NCBI GenBank assembly: GCA_020636405.1
Contig: JACJXW010000006.1
Span: 496,001-560,000 of the forward strand
Length of the DNA stretch: 64,000 nt
Direction of reading: 5' to 3'
From: Lewinellaceae bacterium
Lineage (GTDB): Bacteria > Bacteroidota > Bacteroidia > Chitinophagales > Saprospiraceae
The notes under the pieces were generated by a model. The model saw only the letters and a list, made by a program, of their open reading frames with translations, was not told the DNA's origin and did not search any database. Positions 52,550 to 60,122 of the stretch are shown in pieces. A program made the position numbers and the translations under genes. Position 1 is the stretch's first letter. The number at the start of each line of letters is the position of its first letter.

Positions 52550-55372
52550 TCATCCAACAACGATATTGATCATGCGCTGGGGCACCACGATCACCTTGCG
52601 GATAGATTTTCCATCGGTATATTTCTGCACCACTTCCAGTTCGCGAACGGCCTTCTCCAGTTCTTCCTTGCTGGCGTCGGCCGGGAAGTCTACCGTAGTC
52701 CGGGTCTTACCGTTGATGGCGATGGGGTAGGTGACGGCATCTTCCTTCAGGTATTCCGGGTTGTACTCCGGGAAGGAAGCGTCGCGGTGGACGCTGCCCT
52801 CGCGGCCCAGCTGATGCCACAATTCCTCCGCAATATGGGGGGCAAAGGGAGCGATCAGAACGACCATGCTTTCCAGAACCCCTCGTTTATTGCAGTTTTG
52901 TTTTTTCAGCTCATTGACGGCGATCATAAAAGCGCTGATGCAGGTATTGAAATTGAAGCGCTCCACATCTTCCCGGACTTTTTTGATGGCGGCATGCAAA
53001 ACCTTCAATTCTTCCCTGGTTGGCGGTTCCTCACTTACCTCAAAGCCGCCCTGGTTGTTGAAGAACAGTCCCCAGAAGCGGCGCAGGAACTTGATCACGC
53101 CGTCGATGCCCTGGGTGTCCCATGGCTTGGCCTGTTCGATCGGCCCCAGAAACATCTCGTACATGCGGAAACAATCGGCGCCGTAGCGGGCAACCACATC
53201 ATCGGGGTTGACTACATTGAAGTACCGTTTGGACATTTTTCCCACCTCGCTTTTGGTTACGAGTTGTCCCTTGTCATTGGTGACAAAAACAGCGTCCCTG
53301 AAATCAGGCCGCCATTCCCGGAATTGATCGATGCCTTTCTGGTTCAGGTGGGAGTGGTCTTTTCCGTATTCGCTGACGAAGTCGACGTGTACGGGTATCA
53401 TGGCCCACTCGGCATCCGGGTAATCGCCCAGCAGGTCGGCGGACACGAAGCGCTTTTGCGCGGCCTCTGACTTCTCCAGGTAGATGAATTCGATCACGCC
53501 CTGGATCATGCCCTGGTTGATCAGCTTTTTGGCGTATTCGCGCTCCGGCACCAGCCCCAGGTCGTGCAGGAAATGGTTCCAGAAACGGCTGTACAGCAGG
53601 TGGCCGACCGCATGCTCGGAACCTCCGATGTACAGGTCAACCGATTTCCAGTACCCGACGGCGTCCTGGCCGGCAAATGCTTCGGTATTGTGGGGGTCCA
53701 TATAGCGGTACCAGTACCAGGAGGAACCCGCCCATCCCGGCATGGTCGACAGCTCGTATTCGTACTGGCCCTGGTATTTCCAGCCTTCAGCCCGGCCCAG
53801 CGGCGGTTCGCCGGTTTCGGTCGGCAGGTATTTATCTACGGGAGGCAATAACAGGGGCAGTTCGGATTCTTCGATCAGATAGGGTACGCCGTCCTTCCAG
53901 TAGGCAGGCACGGGTTCGCCCCAGTAGCGTTGCCGGCTGAAAACGGCATTGCGCATGCGGTACTGTATCTTACCTTTACCCAGGCCGCGTTCTTCCAGCC
54001 ACCTGGTGAGGGTTGGGATGGCTTCATCGTAGGACATTCCATCGATTATGCCGGAATTGATGTACCGGCCCTCTTTGGTATCGTCGGCGGCCTCGTCCAT
54101 GTTTTTCTGAGCATCCAGAATAGGGGCGATGGGCAGCCCGAAGTGTTTGGCAAAGTTCCAGTCACGCTGGTCGCCGGAAGGAACGGCCATAACTGCTCCG
54201 GTGCCGTAACCGGCCAGCACGTAGTCGGCAATGTAGATGGGCACCTTCTCCCCATTGAAGGGGTTGATGCAGTAGCTGCCGGTGAATTCGCCGGTCACCT
54301 GTTTGACTTCCGCCATGCGCTCCACCTCGGAGCGGGAAGCCGTCCATTTGATGTACTTTTCTACCGCCTCTTTCTGTTCCGGTTTGGTAATGCGCGCCAC
54401 TAACTCGTGTTCAGGGGCCAGGCACATGAAGGTAACGCCGTAGATGGTGTCTACCCGGGTAGTAAATACTTCGATCTTTGTTTCGGGGCTTTCCTCCAGC
54501 GCAAAGCGGACGCTGGCGCCCTGAGAGCGGCCGATCCAGTTGCGTTGTTGTTCTTTCAGGCTTTCCGGCCAATCGATTTCCTCCAGCCCGTACAGCAGGC
54601 GGTCCGCGTAGGCGGTGATCCGCATGCTCCACTGCTTCATCAGTTTGCGTTCTACGGGATAGCCGCCGCGTTCGCTGACGCCATCTTTCACTTCATCGTT
54701 GGATAGGACCGTGCCCAGGGCGGGGCACCAGTTCACATAGCTTTCCTCGGGAAAGGTCAGCCGGTATTTCAGCAGGAACAGTTGCTGCCCGGCTTCGGTT
54801 TTGGCATTCCACTCCGCAGCCGTTATGGCCGGGGTGTCTTCATCGCAAACAGCGTTGATCCGCGCATTGCCCTCGTTTGCCAGGCGCTCTGTCAGGTGGC
54901 TTACCGGCAGTGCTTTGCCGGCATCATTATCGTAATAATGCTTGTAGAGCTGCATGAAGATCCACTGCGTCCACTTGTAGTAAGCAGGGTCGCTGGTGCG
55001 GACTTCCCGGCTCCAGTCAAAGGAGAAACCCAGGTTTTCCAATTGTTCCCGGTAGCGCTTGATGTTATCTTCGGTGGAAATAGCCGGGTGGATGCCGGTT
55101 TGGATGGCGTACTGTTCCGCGGGCAGGCCGAAGGAGTCGTAGCCCATCGGGTGCAGGACGTTGAATCCGTTGAGCCGCTTGTACCGGGCGAAAATGTCGG
55201 AGGCAATATACCCCAGCGGATGCCCGACATGCAGGCCGGAACCGGAGGGGTAGGGGAACATATCCAAAACGTAGTACTTGGGCTTACTGCTTTCGTTACT
55301 GACCTCGTAAATGCCGTTCTCTTCCCAGTACTTTTTCCATTTCTTTTCAATCTCCCGCGGGCTATAATCCAT
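52550..55372 (-). CDS. leuS: Leucyl-tRNA synthetase
   Basis: The 940-residue class I enzyme charges tRNA-Leu. It shows the HIGH site as HVGH (48-51) in PYPSGSGLHVGHPLGY, the CP1 editing domain with TTRVDTIYGVTFMCLAPEH (threonine-rich editing pocket), the catalytic WYWYRYMDPHN region and KMSKR (near residue 711) in VGKMSKRYFNVVNPDDV, followed by the anticodon-binding and C-terminal domains (ENIRKVIVVPQRMINIVV-like end). The Bacteroidota form with a longer catalytic insert before KMSKS fits. The start at 55372 (MDYSPREIEKKWKKYW) is the family start; an open frame of 41 codons upstream is leader. TATTTTCG on the minus strand upstream is a weak -7 candidate. Confidence 0.97.
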   Translation of the reverse strand: MDYSPREIEKKWKKYWEENGIYEVSNESSKPKYYVLDMFPYPSGSGLHVGHPLGYIASDIFARYKRLNGFNVLHPMGYDSFGLPAEQYAIQTGIHPAISTEDNIKRYREQLENLGFSFDWSREVRTSDPAYYKWTQWIFMQLYKHYYDNDAGKALPVSHLTERLANEGNARINAVCDEDTPAITAAEWNAKTEAGQQLFLLKYRLTFPEESYVNWCPALGTVLSNDEVKDGVSERGGYPVERKLMKQWSMRITAYADRLLYGLEEIDWPESLKEQQRNWIGRSQGASVRFALEESPETKIEVFTTRVDTIYGVTFMCLAPEHELVARITKPEQKEAVEKYIKWTASRSEVERMAEVKQVTGEFTGSYCINPFNGEKVPIYIADYVLAGYGTGAVMAVPSGDQRDWNFAKHFGLPIAPILDAQKNMDEAADDTKEGRYINSGIIDGMSYDEAIPTLTRWLEERGLGKGKIQYRMRNAVFSRQRYWGEPVPAYWKDGVPYLIEESELPLLLPPVDKYLPTETGEPPLGRAEGWKYQGQYEYELSTMPGWAGSSWYWYRYMDPHNTEAFAGQDAVGYWKSVDLYIGGSEHAVGHLLYSRFWNHFLHDLGLVPEREYAKKLINQGMIQGVIEFIYLEKSEAAQKRFVSADLLGDYPDAEWAMIPVHVDFVSEYGKDHSHLNQKGIDQFREWRPDFRDAVFVTNDKGQLVTKSEVGKMSKRYFNVVNPDDVVARYGADCFRMYEMFLGPIEQAKPWDTQGIDGVIKFLRRFWGLFFNNQGGFEVSEEPPTREELKVLHAAIKKVREDVERFNFNTCISAFMIAVNELKKQNCNKRGVLESMVVLIAPFAPHIAEELWHQLGREGSVHRDASFPEYNPEYLKEDAVTYPIAINGKTRTTVDFPADASKEELEKAVRELEVVQKYTDGKSIRKVIVVPQRMINIVVG

Positions 55373-55633
55373 GATTGCTGTGTTTATTGTCGTTTTCCAA
55401 GCGCTTTTTTTCTGAAAAAGTTCAATTTTGAAGGGGCGAAAATAGATAAAATGCGTTAGAATTGAGTAGTTTTTGACGTTTAGAAGTTGGAACATTCTGG
55501 GCGTTGGCAGTGGGCAAGCGGTGAAGTGGGGATGTATGGACGTATGGACGTAGAAGCGCTATCCGGTGCTTTCTCACTTTCCAATGTCCCCGCCTACAAA
55601 CGTCGCCACGTCTATACGTTTCAGACTTTTTCG

Positions 55634-55641
55634 TAATTTTG
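55634..55641 (+). promoter_or_regulatory. -7 box of the small coiled-coil gene
   Basis: TAATTTTG matches TAnnTTTG exactly and lies 16 bases before the ATG at 55658. A -33 element is not evident. Confidence 0.55.
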
Positions 55642-55657
55642 AATAAAAAACGACAAC

Positions 55658-56134
55658 ATGCTGAGAAGCTTAATTAAACTGGCTGCGTTCCTGGTAGCAG
55701 GTATCCTTGTGTACAACTACTTTTTTGGGACAGCGGAGGAAAAAGCTCAATCCAAGGAGATCTTCAGCGATATCAAAGACCTGACCAAGTCGGCCGTGGG
55801 ACTGCTGAAGTCCGAAAGGCAAAAATTCGATGAAGGAAAGTACGACGACGCAGTGGACAAGATCGGCGGCCTGATCGACAACCTCAAAGGGAAAGCCGAA
55901 AAACTGGAAGACAACCGCGAACTACTCGACCAGATTGCCGACCTGCAGTCCCAGCAACGCTCTCTGGAAACCAAACTGGGAAGTCCCGGAGTGCAATCTT
56001 ATGGCAACGAAGGCCAGCGCGTCGTTGCCGACAGCGCCCAGCGGCGGGAGATCGAGGACGACTGGAAAACGCTGGTAGAAAAGACGGAGCGCGTGATGCA
56101 GGAAATGGACCGCAGAGCGGATAGCGGGCAGTAA
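55658..56134 (+). CDS. Small membrane-anchored coiled-coil protein, function unknown
   Basis: The 158-residue protein has one N-terminal hydrophobic anchor (SLIKLAAFLVAGILVYNYFFG). The rest is charged and helical with long heptad-like runs (LTKSAVGLLKSERQKFDEGKYDD, DNLKGKAEKLEDNRELLDQIADLQ, DWKTLVEKTERVMQEMDR), so a coiled coil facing the periplasm or cytoplasm is likely. No family was recognised. It has its own promoter and ends in a stem-loop shared with the convergent gene. Confidence 0.7.
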   Translation: MLRSLIKLAAFLVAGILVYNYFFGTAEEKAQSKEIFSDIKDLTKSAVGLLKSERQKFDEGKYDDAVDKIGGLIDNLKGKAEKLEDNRELLDQIADLQSQQRSLETKLGSPGVQSYGNEGQRVVADSAQRREIEDDWKTLVEKTERVMQEMDRRADSGQ

Positions 56135-56154
56135 GGGGCGATCGGAATTCGTTG

Positions 56155-56190
56155 ATTCGGGATTCGGGATCCGATTAATGAATCCCGAAT
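56155..56190. terminator. Perfect 11-bp inverted repeat between convergent genes
   Basis: ATTCGGGATTC (56155-56165) and GAATCCCGAAT (56180-56190) pair exactly across a 14-base loop. It occupies the 70-base gap between two convergent genes, consistent with bidirectional termination, though T-runs are lacking. Confidence 0.55.
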
Positions 56191-56204
56191 TCCGGATCCC
56201 TCCC

Positions 56205-56789
56205 TCAATGCAGGTAAGCCCGTGCACATTTTTTGATCGCGGAAATGTTATCGATCAGGATGTTGCCCTGGTAGGAGAACTTCCCATCCTTATAGTAAGC
56301 TTCGATAAGTATATACCGGATGGTTTGTTTGGGAACGAACTGGATCTCGTATTCTTCCCATTCCGTACTTTTCACCAGTCCGGTCTTGAACAGGAGCTGG
56401 CTCTTGGTGCATTTGTTGGCGCCGCCCCAGATGCGTAGGCCCAGTGGTTTGTTGTAGCCGGCATAGGTGTTGGAATGTGCCAGTTCCAGGGTAAAAGTGT
56501 AGCATTCGTCGGCGTGAAGAGGTTGGGCCAATCGCTGTCCTATGCTCTCCCAGGTACCGTCTTCCCGGGTGATGAGGCCCACGTAAGTATCTCCTTCGGA
56601 AGCCTCCTGGTAAACGCCCCAGGGGCCGGGCATTATATCAGGTGTGGTGCCCAGTTCGCAGGGGAACCAACCTGCGGGCACGGTGGCATCCTGAGGTGTA
56701 CCTTCAAACGAAGCATTGTTCAGGTAGACCTGGCCGTACAGTAGTACGGGGGCGCCTGCCAAGATGATCCAAAAAGTCAGCCGTTTCAT
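56205..56789 (-). CDS. Secreted galactose-binding-like domain protein
   Basis: The 194-residue protein has a signal peptide (MKRLTFWIILAGAPVLLYGQ) followed by a beta-sandwich: VYLNNASFEGTPQDATVPAGWFPCELG, GDTYVGLITREDGTWESIGQRLAQPL, CYTFTLELAHSNTYAGYNKPLGLRIWGG, and the end YILIEAYYKDGKFSYQGNILIDNISAIKKC. This S-F-E-G...G-W...I-D-N-I pattern is that of carbohydrate-binding jelly-roll (CBM-like) domains common in Bacteroidota surface proteins. The start at 56789 was chosen over 56972 because it begins the signal. It is divergent from ftsX, whose promoter lies in the intervening 251 bases. Confidence 0.8.
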   Translation of the reverse strand: MKRLTFWIILAGAPVLLYGQVYLNNASFEGTPQDATVPAGWFPCELGTTPDIMPGPWGVYQEASEGDTYVGLITREDGTWESIGQRLAQPLHADECYTFTLELAHSNTYAGYNKPLGLRIWGGANKCTKSQLLFKTGLVKSTEWEEYEIQFVPKQTIRYILIEAYYKDGKFSYQGNILIDNISAIKKCARAYLH

Positions 56790-57020
56790 AATCTTTTTAT
56801 AAGTGTAGTTTTTCCGGTACGAAGAGAGCTTCGCCTCTTTTTTGCCGGAGGAGTTTATCTCATAATTATTCCTGGGAGTTATACGAAATGCCCCTCCCGG
56901 GGTTGCCGGGCGGCTTGTTTTTTTGCCGATTGCCAGCCCACTCCTCGAAATAAATAACGCATTCAAAGGCAATAAATTGAATGCAGGGGATATTACGGTA
57001 TAGGATTAGCGTATATTTTA

Positions 57021-57028
57021 TAATTTTG
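57021..57028 (+). promoter_or_regulatory. -7 box deciding the ftsX start
   Basis: TAATTTTG matches TAnnTTTG exactly and lies 12 bases before the ATG at 57041. Transcription would begin near 57035, so an upstream in-frame start at 56981 would be outside the transcript; the mRNA has a very short leader. Confidence 0.6.
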
Positions 57029-57040
57029 CGCTGCAATAAA

Positions 57041-57925
57041 ATGACTATGGTTGAAGCCGGAGCGCATACTACCGGAAGAATGAGGCCCAATTATTTTTAT
57101 TCCATCATCAGTGTTGCACTGGTGCTGTTCGTTCTTGGTTTTTTCGCCATGGCCGTTTTCAATGCCCGGCAATTGGTTCGAAGCCTCAAAGAAAGGGTCA
57201 ACCTCATCGTTGAGCTGCAACCTGACGTGCAGGAGGAAGAGGTCGAGAGCATCCGGCAGTGGATCGGTAGCCGCGACTTTGCGATCCCGGGTTCAGTGGA
57301 GTTTACGAGCAAGGAACAAGCGGCGGAAATCATGCGGGAAGATTTTGGGGAAGATTTCCTCAAGCTGGACTTGCCTAATCCGCTTTATGACGTTTTCACC
57401 TTTAACGTGAAAGCGGTTTATTTGGAAACGGACAGCCTGAGCAGTATCCGTACCCAGCTTGTCGAGCAGGCCGGGGTGGTGGATGTGTTCTATCAGGAAG
57501 GGCTGGTCAATGAGATTGCTGAGAATATCCGCTCGGTCACCCTCATTGCGATCGTAGTGCTGGCGTTTTTTATTTTTATTTCAGTAGCGCTGATCCATAA
57601 TACAGTCCGCCTGGCCTTATATGCCAACCGCTTTATCATCAAAAATATGGAGTTGGTAGGCGCCTCCTGGGAGTTCATTAGCCATCCTTACATCCGCCTG
57701 GGCGCCTTACACGGGTTGTTCAGCGGCCTGATCGCTTCGGGAGGGCTTTTGTTGCTCTTCCTGTGGATACAAAGTGACATACCGGGCTTGCGCAGCCTTG
57801 TCGATTGGGCGGGCATCGGAATGCTTTTTGCCCTGTTGCTGGCGCTCGGTATGGCCATTAATACGCTGAGCACCTACTACGTGGTGCGGAAATACCTGAA
57901 GATGAGAGTGGACGACCTGTATTGA
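57041..57925 (+). CDS. ftsX: FtsX-like cell-division permease
   Basis: The 294-residue inner-membrane protein has the FtsX plan: TM1 (~19-40; SIISVALVLFVLGFFAMAVF), a ~120-residue periplasmic loop with LKERVNLIVELQPDVQEEEVESIRQWI, then three TMs (~172-194, 218-245, 255-280) and NMELVGASWEFISHPYIRLGALHGL between. FtsX pairs with the ATPase FtsE and activates cell-wall hydrolases at the septum. No ftsE is adjacent, which is usual in Bacteroidota. The start at 57041 follows the -7 box; ATG 57047 is an alternative. It leads a block with DUF3098, uppP and truB. Confidence 0.93.
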   Translation: MTMVEAGAHTTGRMRPNYFYSIISVALVLFVLGFFAMAVFNARQLVRSLKERVNLIVELQPDVQEEEVESIRQWIGSRDFAIPGSVEFTSKEQAAEIMREDFGEDFLKLDLPNPLYDVFTFNVKAVYLETDSLSSIRTQLVEQAGVVDVFYQEGLVNEIAENIRSVTLIAIVVLAFFIFISVALIHNTVRLALYANRFIIKNMELVGASWEFISHPYIRLGALHGLFSGLIASGGLLLLFLWIQSDIPGLRSLVDWAGIGMLFALLLALGMAINTLSTYYVVRKYLKMRVDDLY

Positions 57926-58011
57926 ATACTGCCGGGAACTGTTGCCAGCTCCTGAAAAAACCATTAGGTACGTCCAGTACATAAAAGTTTAAAGAACAGA
58001 CAATCCATAAA

Positions 58012-58338
58012 ATGAGTAAAAGTAAACCACCCAAGAAAAAGGTTGTTGTAACCACCCAACCCAAGACGGTAAGCCCTACTACTTCCCGCCGGCGGGCGGC
58101 AGCGCCGGAGTCTTCCCGCAAAGATGAACTGGAGTTCGGCCAGCAGAACTATCTGCTAATGGGAGCCGGAGCTTTGCTTATTGCCATTGGGCTGTTCCTG
58201 ATGAGCGGCGGCGCTATGCCCAGCCCCGATGTTTGGGAGCCGGACATCATTTACAGTACCCGCCGCACCCTCATCGCACCGATGGTGATCCTGGTTGGCC
58301 TTGCCATCGAGATCTTTGCCATTTTTAAGCGGGCCTAA
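58012..58338 (+). CDS. DUF3098 membrane protein
   Basis: The 108-residue protein has a basic N-terminal tail (1-37), then two membrane segments (QNYLLMGAGALLIAIGLFLMSGG and TLIAPMVILVGLAIEIFAIF) with EPDIIYSTRRTLIAP between. This is the DUF3098 family, found in Bacteroidota nearly always between ftsX and uppP. Its function is not established; context points to envelope assembly. Its stop codon is directly followed by the uppP ATG, without any spacer. Confidence 0.92.
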   Translation: MSKSKPPKKKVVVTTQPKTVSPTTSRRRAAAPESSRKDELEFGQQNYLLMGAGALLIAIGLFLMSGGAMPSPDVWEPDIIYSTRRTLIAPMVILVGLAIEIFAIFKRA

Positions 58339-59139
58339 ATGGATGAGGTTTTACGGGCGGCAATCCTGGGGGTCATTCAGGGGTTGACGGAATTTCTGCC
58401 GGTGAGTAGCAGCGGCCACCTGGAACTGGCCAAGTACTTTCTCGGAGATACTTCGCTGGCCGAAGAGAGCCTGCTGATGACCGTAACGCTGCATGCTGCT
58501 ACTGCATTGAGCACGATCGTCGTTTTTCGAAAAGACATCATCGCCATCTTCCGGGGGCTGTTCAGCGTGCAATGGAACGAGGAAACCCAGTTTGCGCTGA
58601 AGATCATCGTCTCCATGCTACCTGCGGTGGCAGTAGGGCTGTTGTTAGAGGAATATATGGAGCAATTGTTTGAGCAGCAGGTACTTCTGGTCGGTATGAT
58701 GCTGATCATAACAGGGTTGTTGTTATTTCTGGCCGACCGTGCCCGCCTGACCAATAAAACAGTGAGCTTCTCCAATGCCCTGGTCATTGGCATTTCGCAG
58801 GCAATTGCCATCCTCCCCGGTATTTCCAGGTCTGGCGCTACCATTTCCACCTCTGTAATGCTGGGCATTGACCGGGAAAGGTCCGCCCGCTTTTCTTTCC
58901 TGATGGTTGTTCCTCTGATCCTGGGCAAAATGGCCAAAGACCTTCTCAGCGGAGAACTGGCCCAATCCAGCCTTGGCTTTGCCCCCCTGGCTGTCGGATT
59001 CACAGCCGCTTTTTTTACGGGAACCCTCGCTTGCGTGTGGATGATAAAGCTCGTAAAAAATAGCAAGTTGGCTTATTTTTCTCTATATTGTTTTATCATA
59101 GCGGCTATTGCTATTGCAGCCTTCTTTTTTAGTTCATAA
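58339..59139 (+). CDS. uppP: Undecaprenyl-diphosphatase
   Basis: The 266-residue integral membrane enzyme removes a phosphate from undecaprenyl pyrophosphate, recycling the carrier lipid of cell-wall synthesis; it can confer bacitracin tolerance. Signatures are GVIQGLTEFLPVSSSGHLELAKYFLG (first active-site region) and the second QAIAILPGISRSGATISTSVMLG, with several TMs. It starts immediately after the DUF3098 stop, which indicates coupling, and overlaps slightly with the open leader of truB. The length is typical. Confidence 0.97.
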   Translation: MDEVLRAAILGVIQGLTEFLPVSSSGHLELAKYFLGDTSLAEESLLMTVTLHAATALSTIVVFRKDIIAIFRGLFSVQWNEETQFALKIIVSMLPAVAVGLLLEEYMEQLFEQQVLLVGMMLIITGLLLFLADRARLTNKTVSFSNALVIGISQAIAILPGISRSGATISTSVMLGIDRERSARFSFLMVVPLILGKMAKDLLSGELAQSSLGFAPLAVGFTAAFFTGTLACVWMIKLVKNSKLAYFSLYCFIIAAIAIAAFFFSS

Positions 59140-59164
59140 ATCCACATCGCCAAATATCAATGTA

Positions 59165-59899
59165 ATGAATGCCGAAGACAACCCTCTTCCGCGATACGAC
59201 TTTCTTGCCGGGGAAACGCTACTGGTCGATAAACCTCAGGGCTGGACTTCCTTCGATGTAGTCAATAAGATCCGTTACAAGTTGAAACACCGGCTGAAGG
59301 TGAAAAAGATCAAGGTGGGCCATGCCGGCACCCTCGACCCCATGGCCACCGGTTTGCTGATCATCTGTACGGGCAGGTACACCAAGAAACTTGCCGAGTT
59401 TCAGGGCCTTCCCAAAGAATATATCGGAACCCTGCGCCTGGGAGGCACTACGCCTTCCTATGATGCGGAAAGTGATGTGGAGGAATCTTTTCCAGTCAAC
59501 CACATCACCCCTGAATTGATGGAGCAGGCCCGCCAGCAGTTTTTGGGCGATATTGAGCAGGTGCCGCCCATGTTCAGCGCCATTAAGGTAGACGGACAAC
59601 CTCTTTATAAAAAGGCCCGTAAAGGGGAAATGGTGGAAATAGAACCCCGGCCGGTCACCATCTTTGAGTTCAGCCTCACCCGCATTGAGCTGCCGGAAGT
59701 GGACTTCCTGGTGCGCTGCAGCAAGGGCACCTACATCCGCTCCCTGGCGCATGACTTTGGCAAGGCCCTGAAAAGCGGCGCATACCTTACCGCTCTCCGC
59801 CGGACTCGGATCGGCGAATTCCGCATCGAGGATGCCTGGGAACTGGAGGATCTGGTTGAATTTCTGGAGGAGGTTCCGGCGCCGGCCGGAGGCAAGTAA
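59165..59899 (+). CDS. truB: tRNA pseudouridine-55 synthase
   Basis: The 244-residue enzyme makes pseudouridine 55 in the T-loop of tRNAs. The catalytic Asp58 is in KVGHAGTLDPMATGLLIICTGR; further family stretches are LLVDKPQGWTSFDVVNKI (N-term), QVPPMFSAIKVDGQPLYKKARKG and VRCSKGTYIRSLAHDFGKAL. The true start is the ATG at 59165, 25 bases after the uppP stop; earlier in-frame start codons would overlap uppP. It ends the ftsX-DUF3098-uppP-truB block. Confidence 0.96.
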   Translation: MNAEDNPLPRYDFLAGETLLVDKPQGWTSFDVVNKIRYKLKHRLKVKKIKVGHAGTLDPMATGLLIICTGRYTKKLAEFQGLPKEYIGTLRLGGTTPSYDAESDVEESFPVNHITPELMEQARQQFLGDIEQVPPMFSAIKVDGQPLYKKARKGEMVEIEPRPVTIFEFSLTRIELPEVDFLVRCSKGTYIRSLAHDFGKALKSGAYLTALRRTRIGEFRIEDAWELEDLVEFLEEVPAPAGGK

Positions 59900-60055
59900 A
59901 AGGGGTAGGCGTAATTCCAGTTTTCCCTTTTCATGCGGGGAGATTGGATGATGGCTCCTGTTTCATGCCGGTGGGCCGTCCGGCACCCTTAGGCTACTGC
60001 CCGACATTTTCCTTTCCTGTGCTCGTTTCATCTACGGAGTATCCCCATCATTACC

Positions 60056-60063
60056 TACCTTTG
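60056..60063 (+). promoter_or_regulatory. -7 box of the large propeller gene
   Basis: TACCTTTG matches TAnnTTTG exactly, 59 bases before the ATG at 60123. No strong -33 element was found. Confidence 0.5.
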
Positions 60064-60122
60064 AATGGGCCTTCTTTGTGTAGGATCCAATCCGTTTTCA
60101 AAAGGTAAAATCTCTCATAAAA

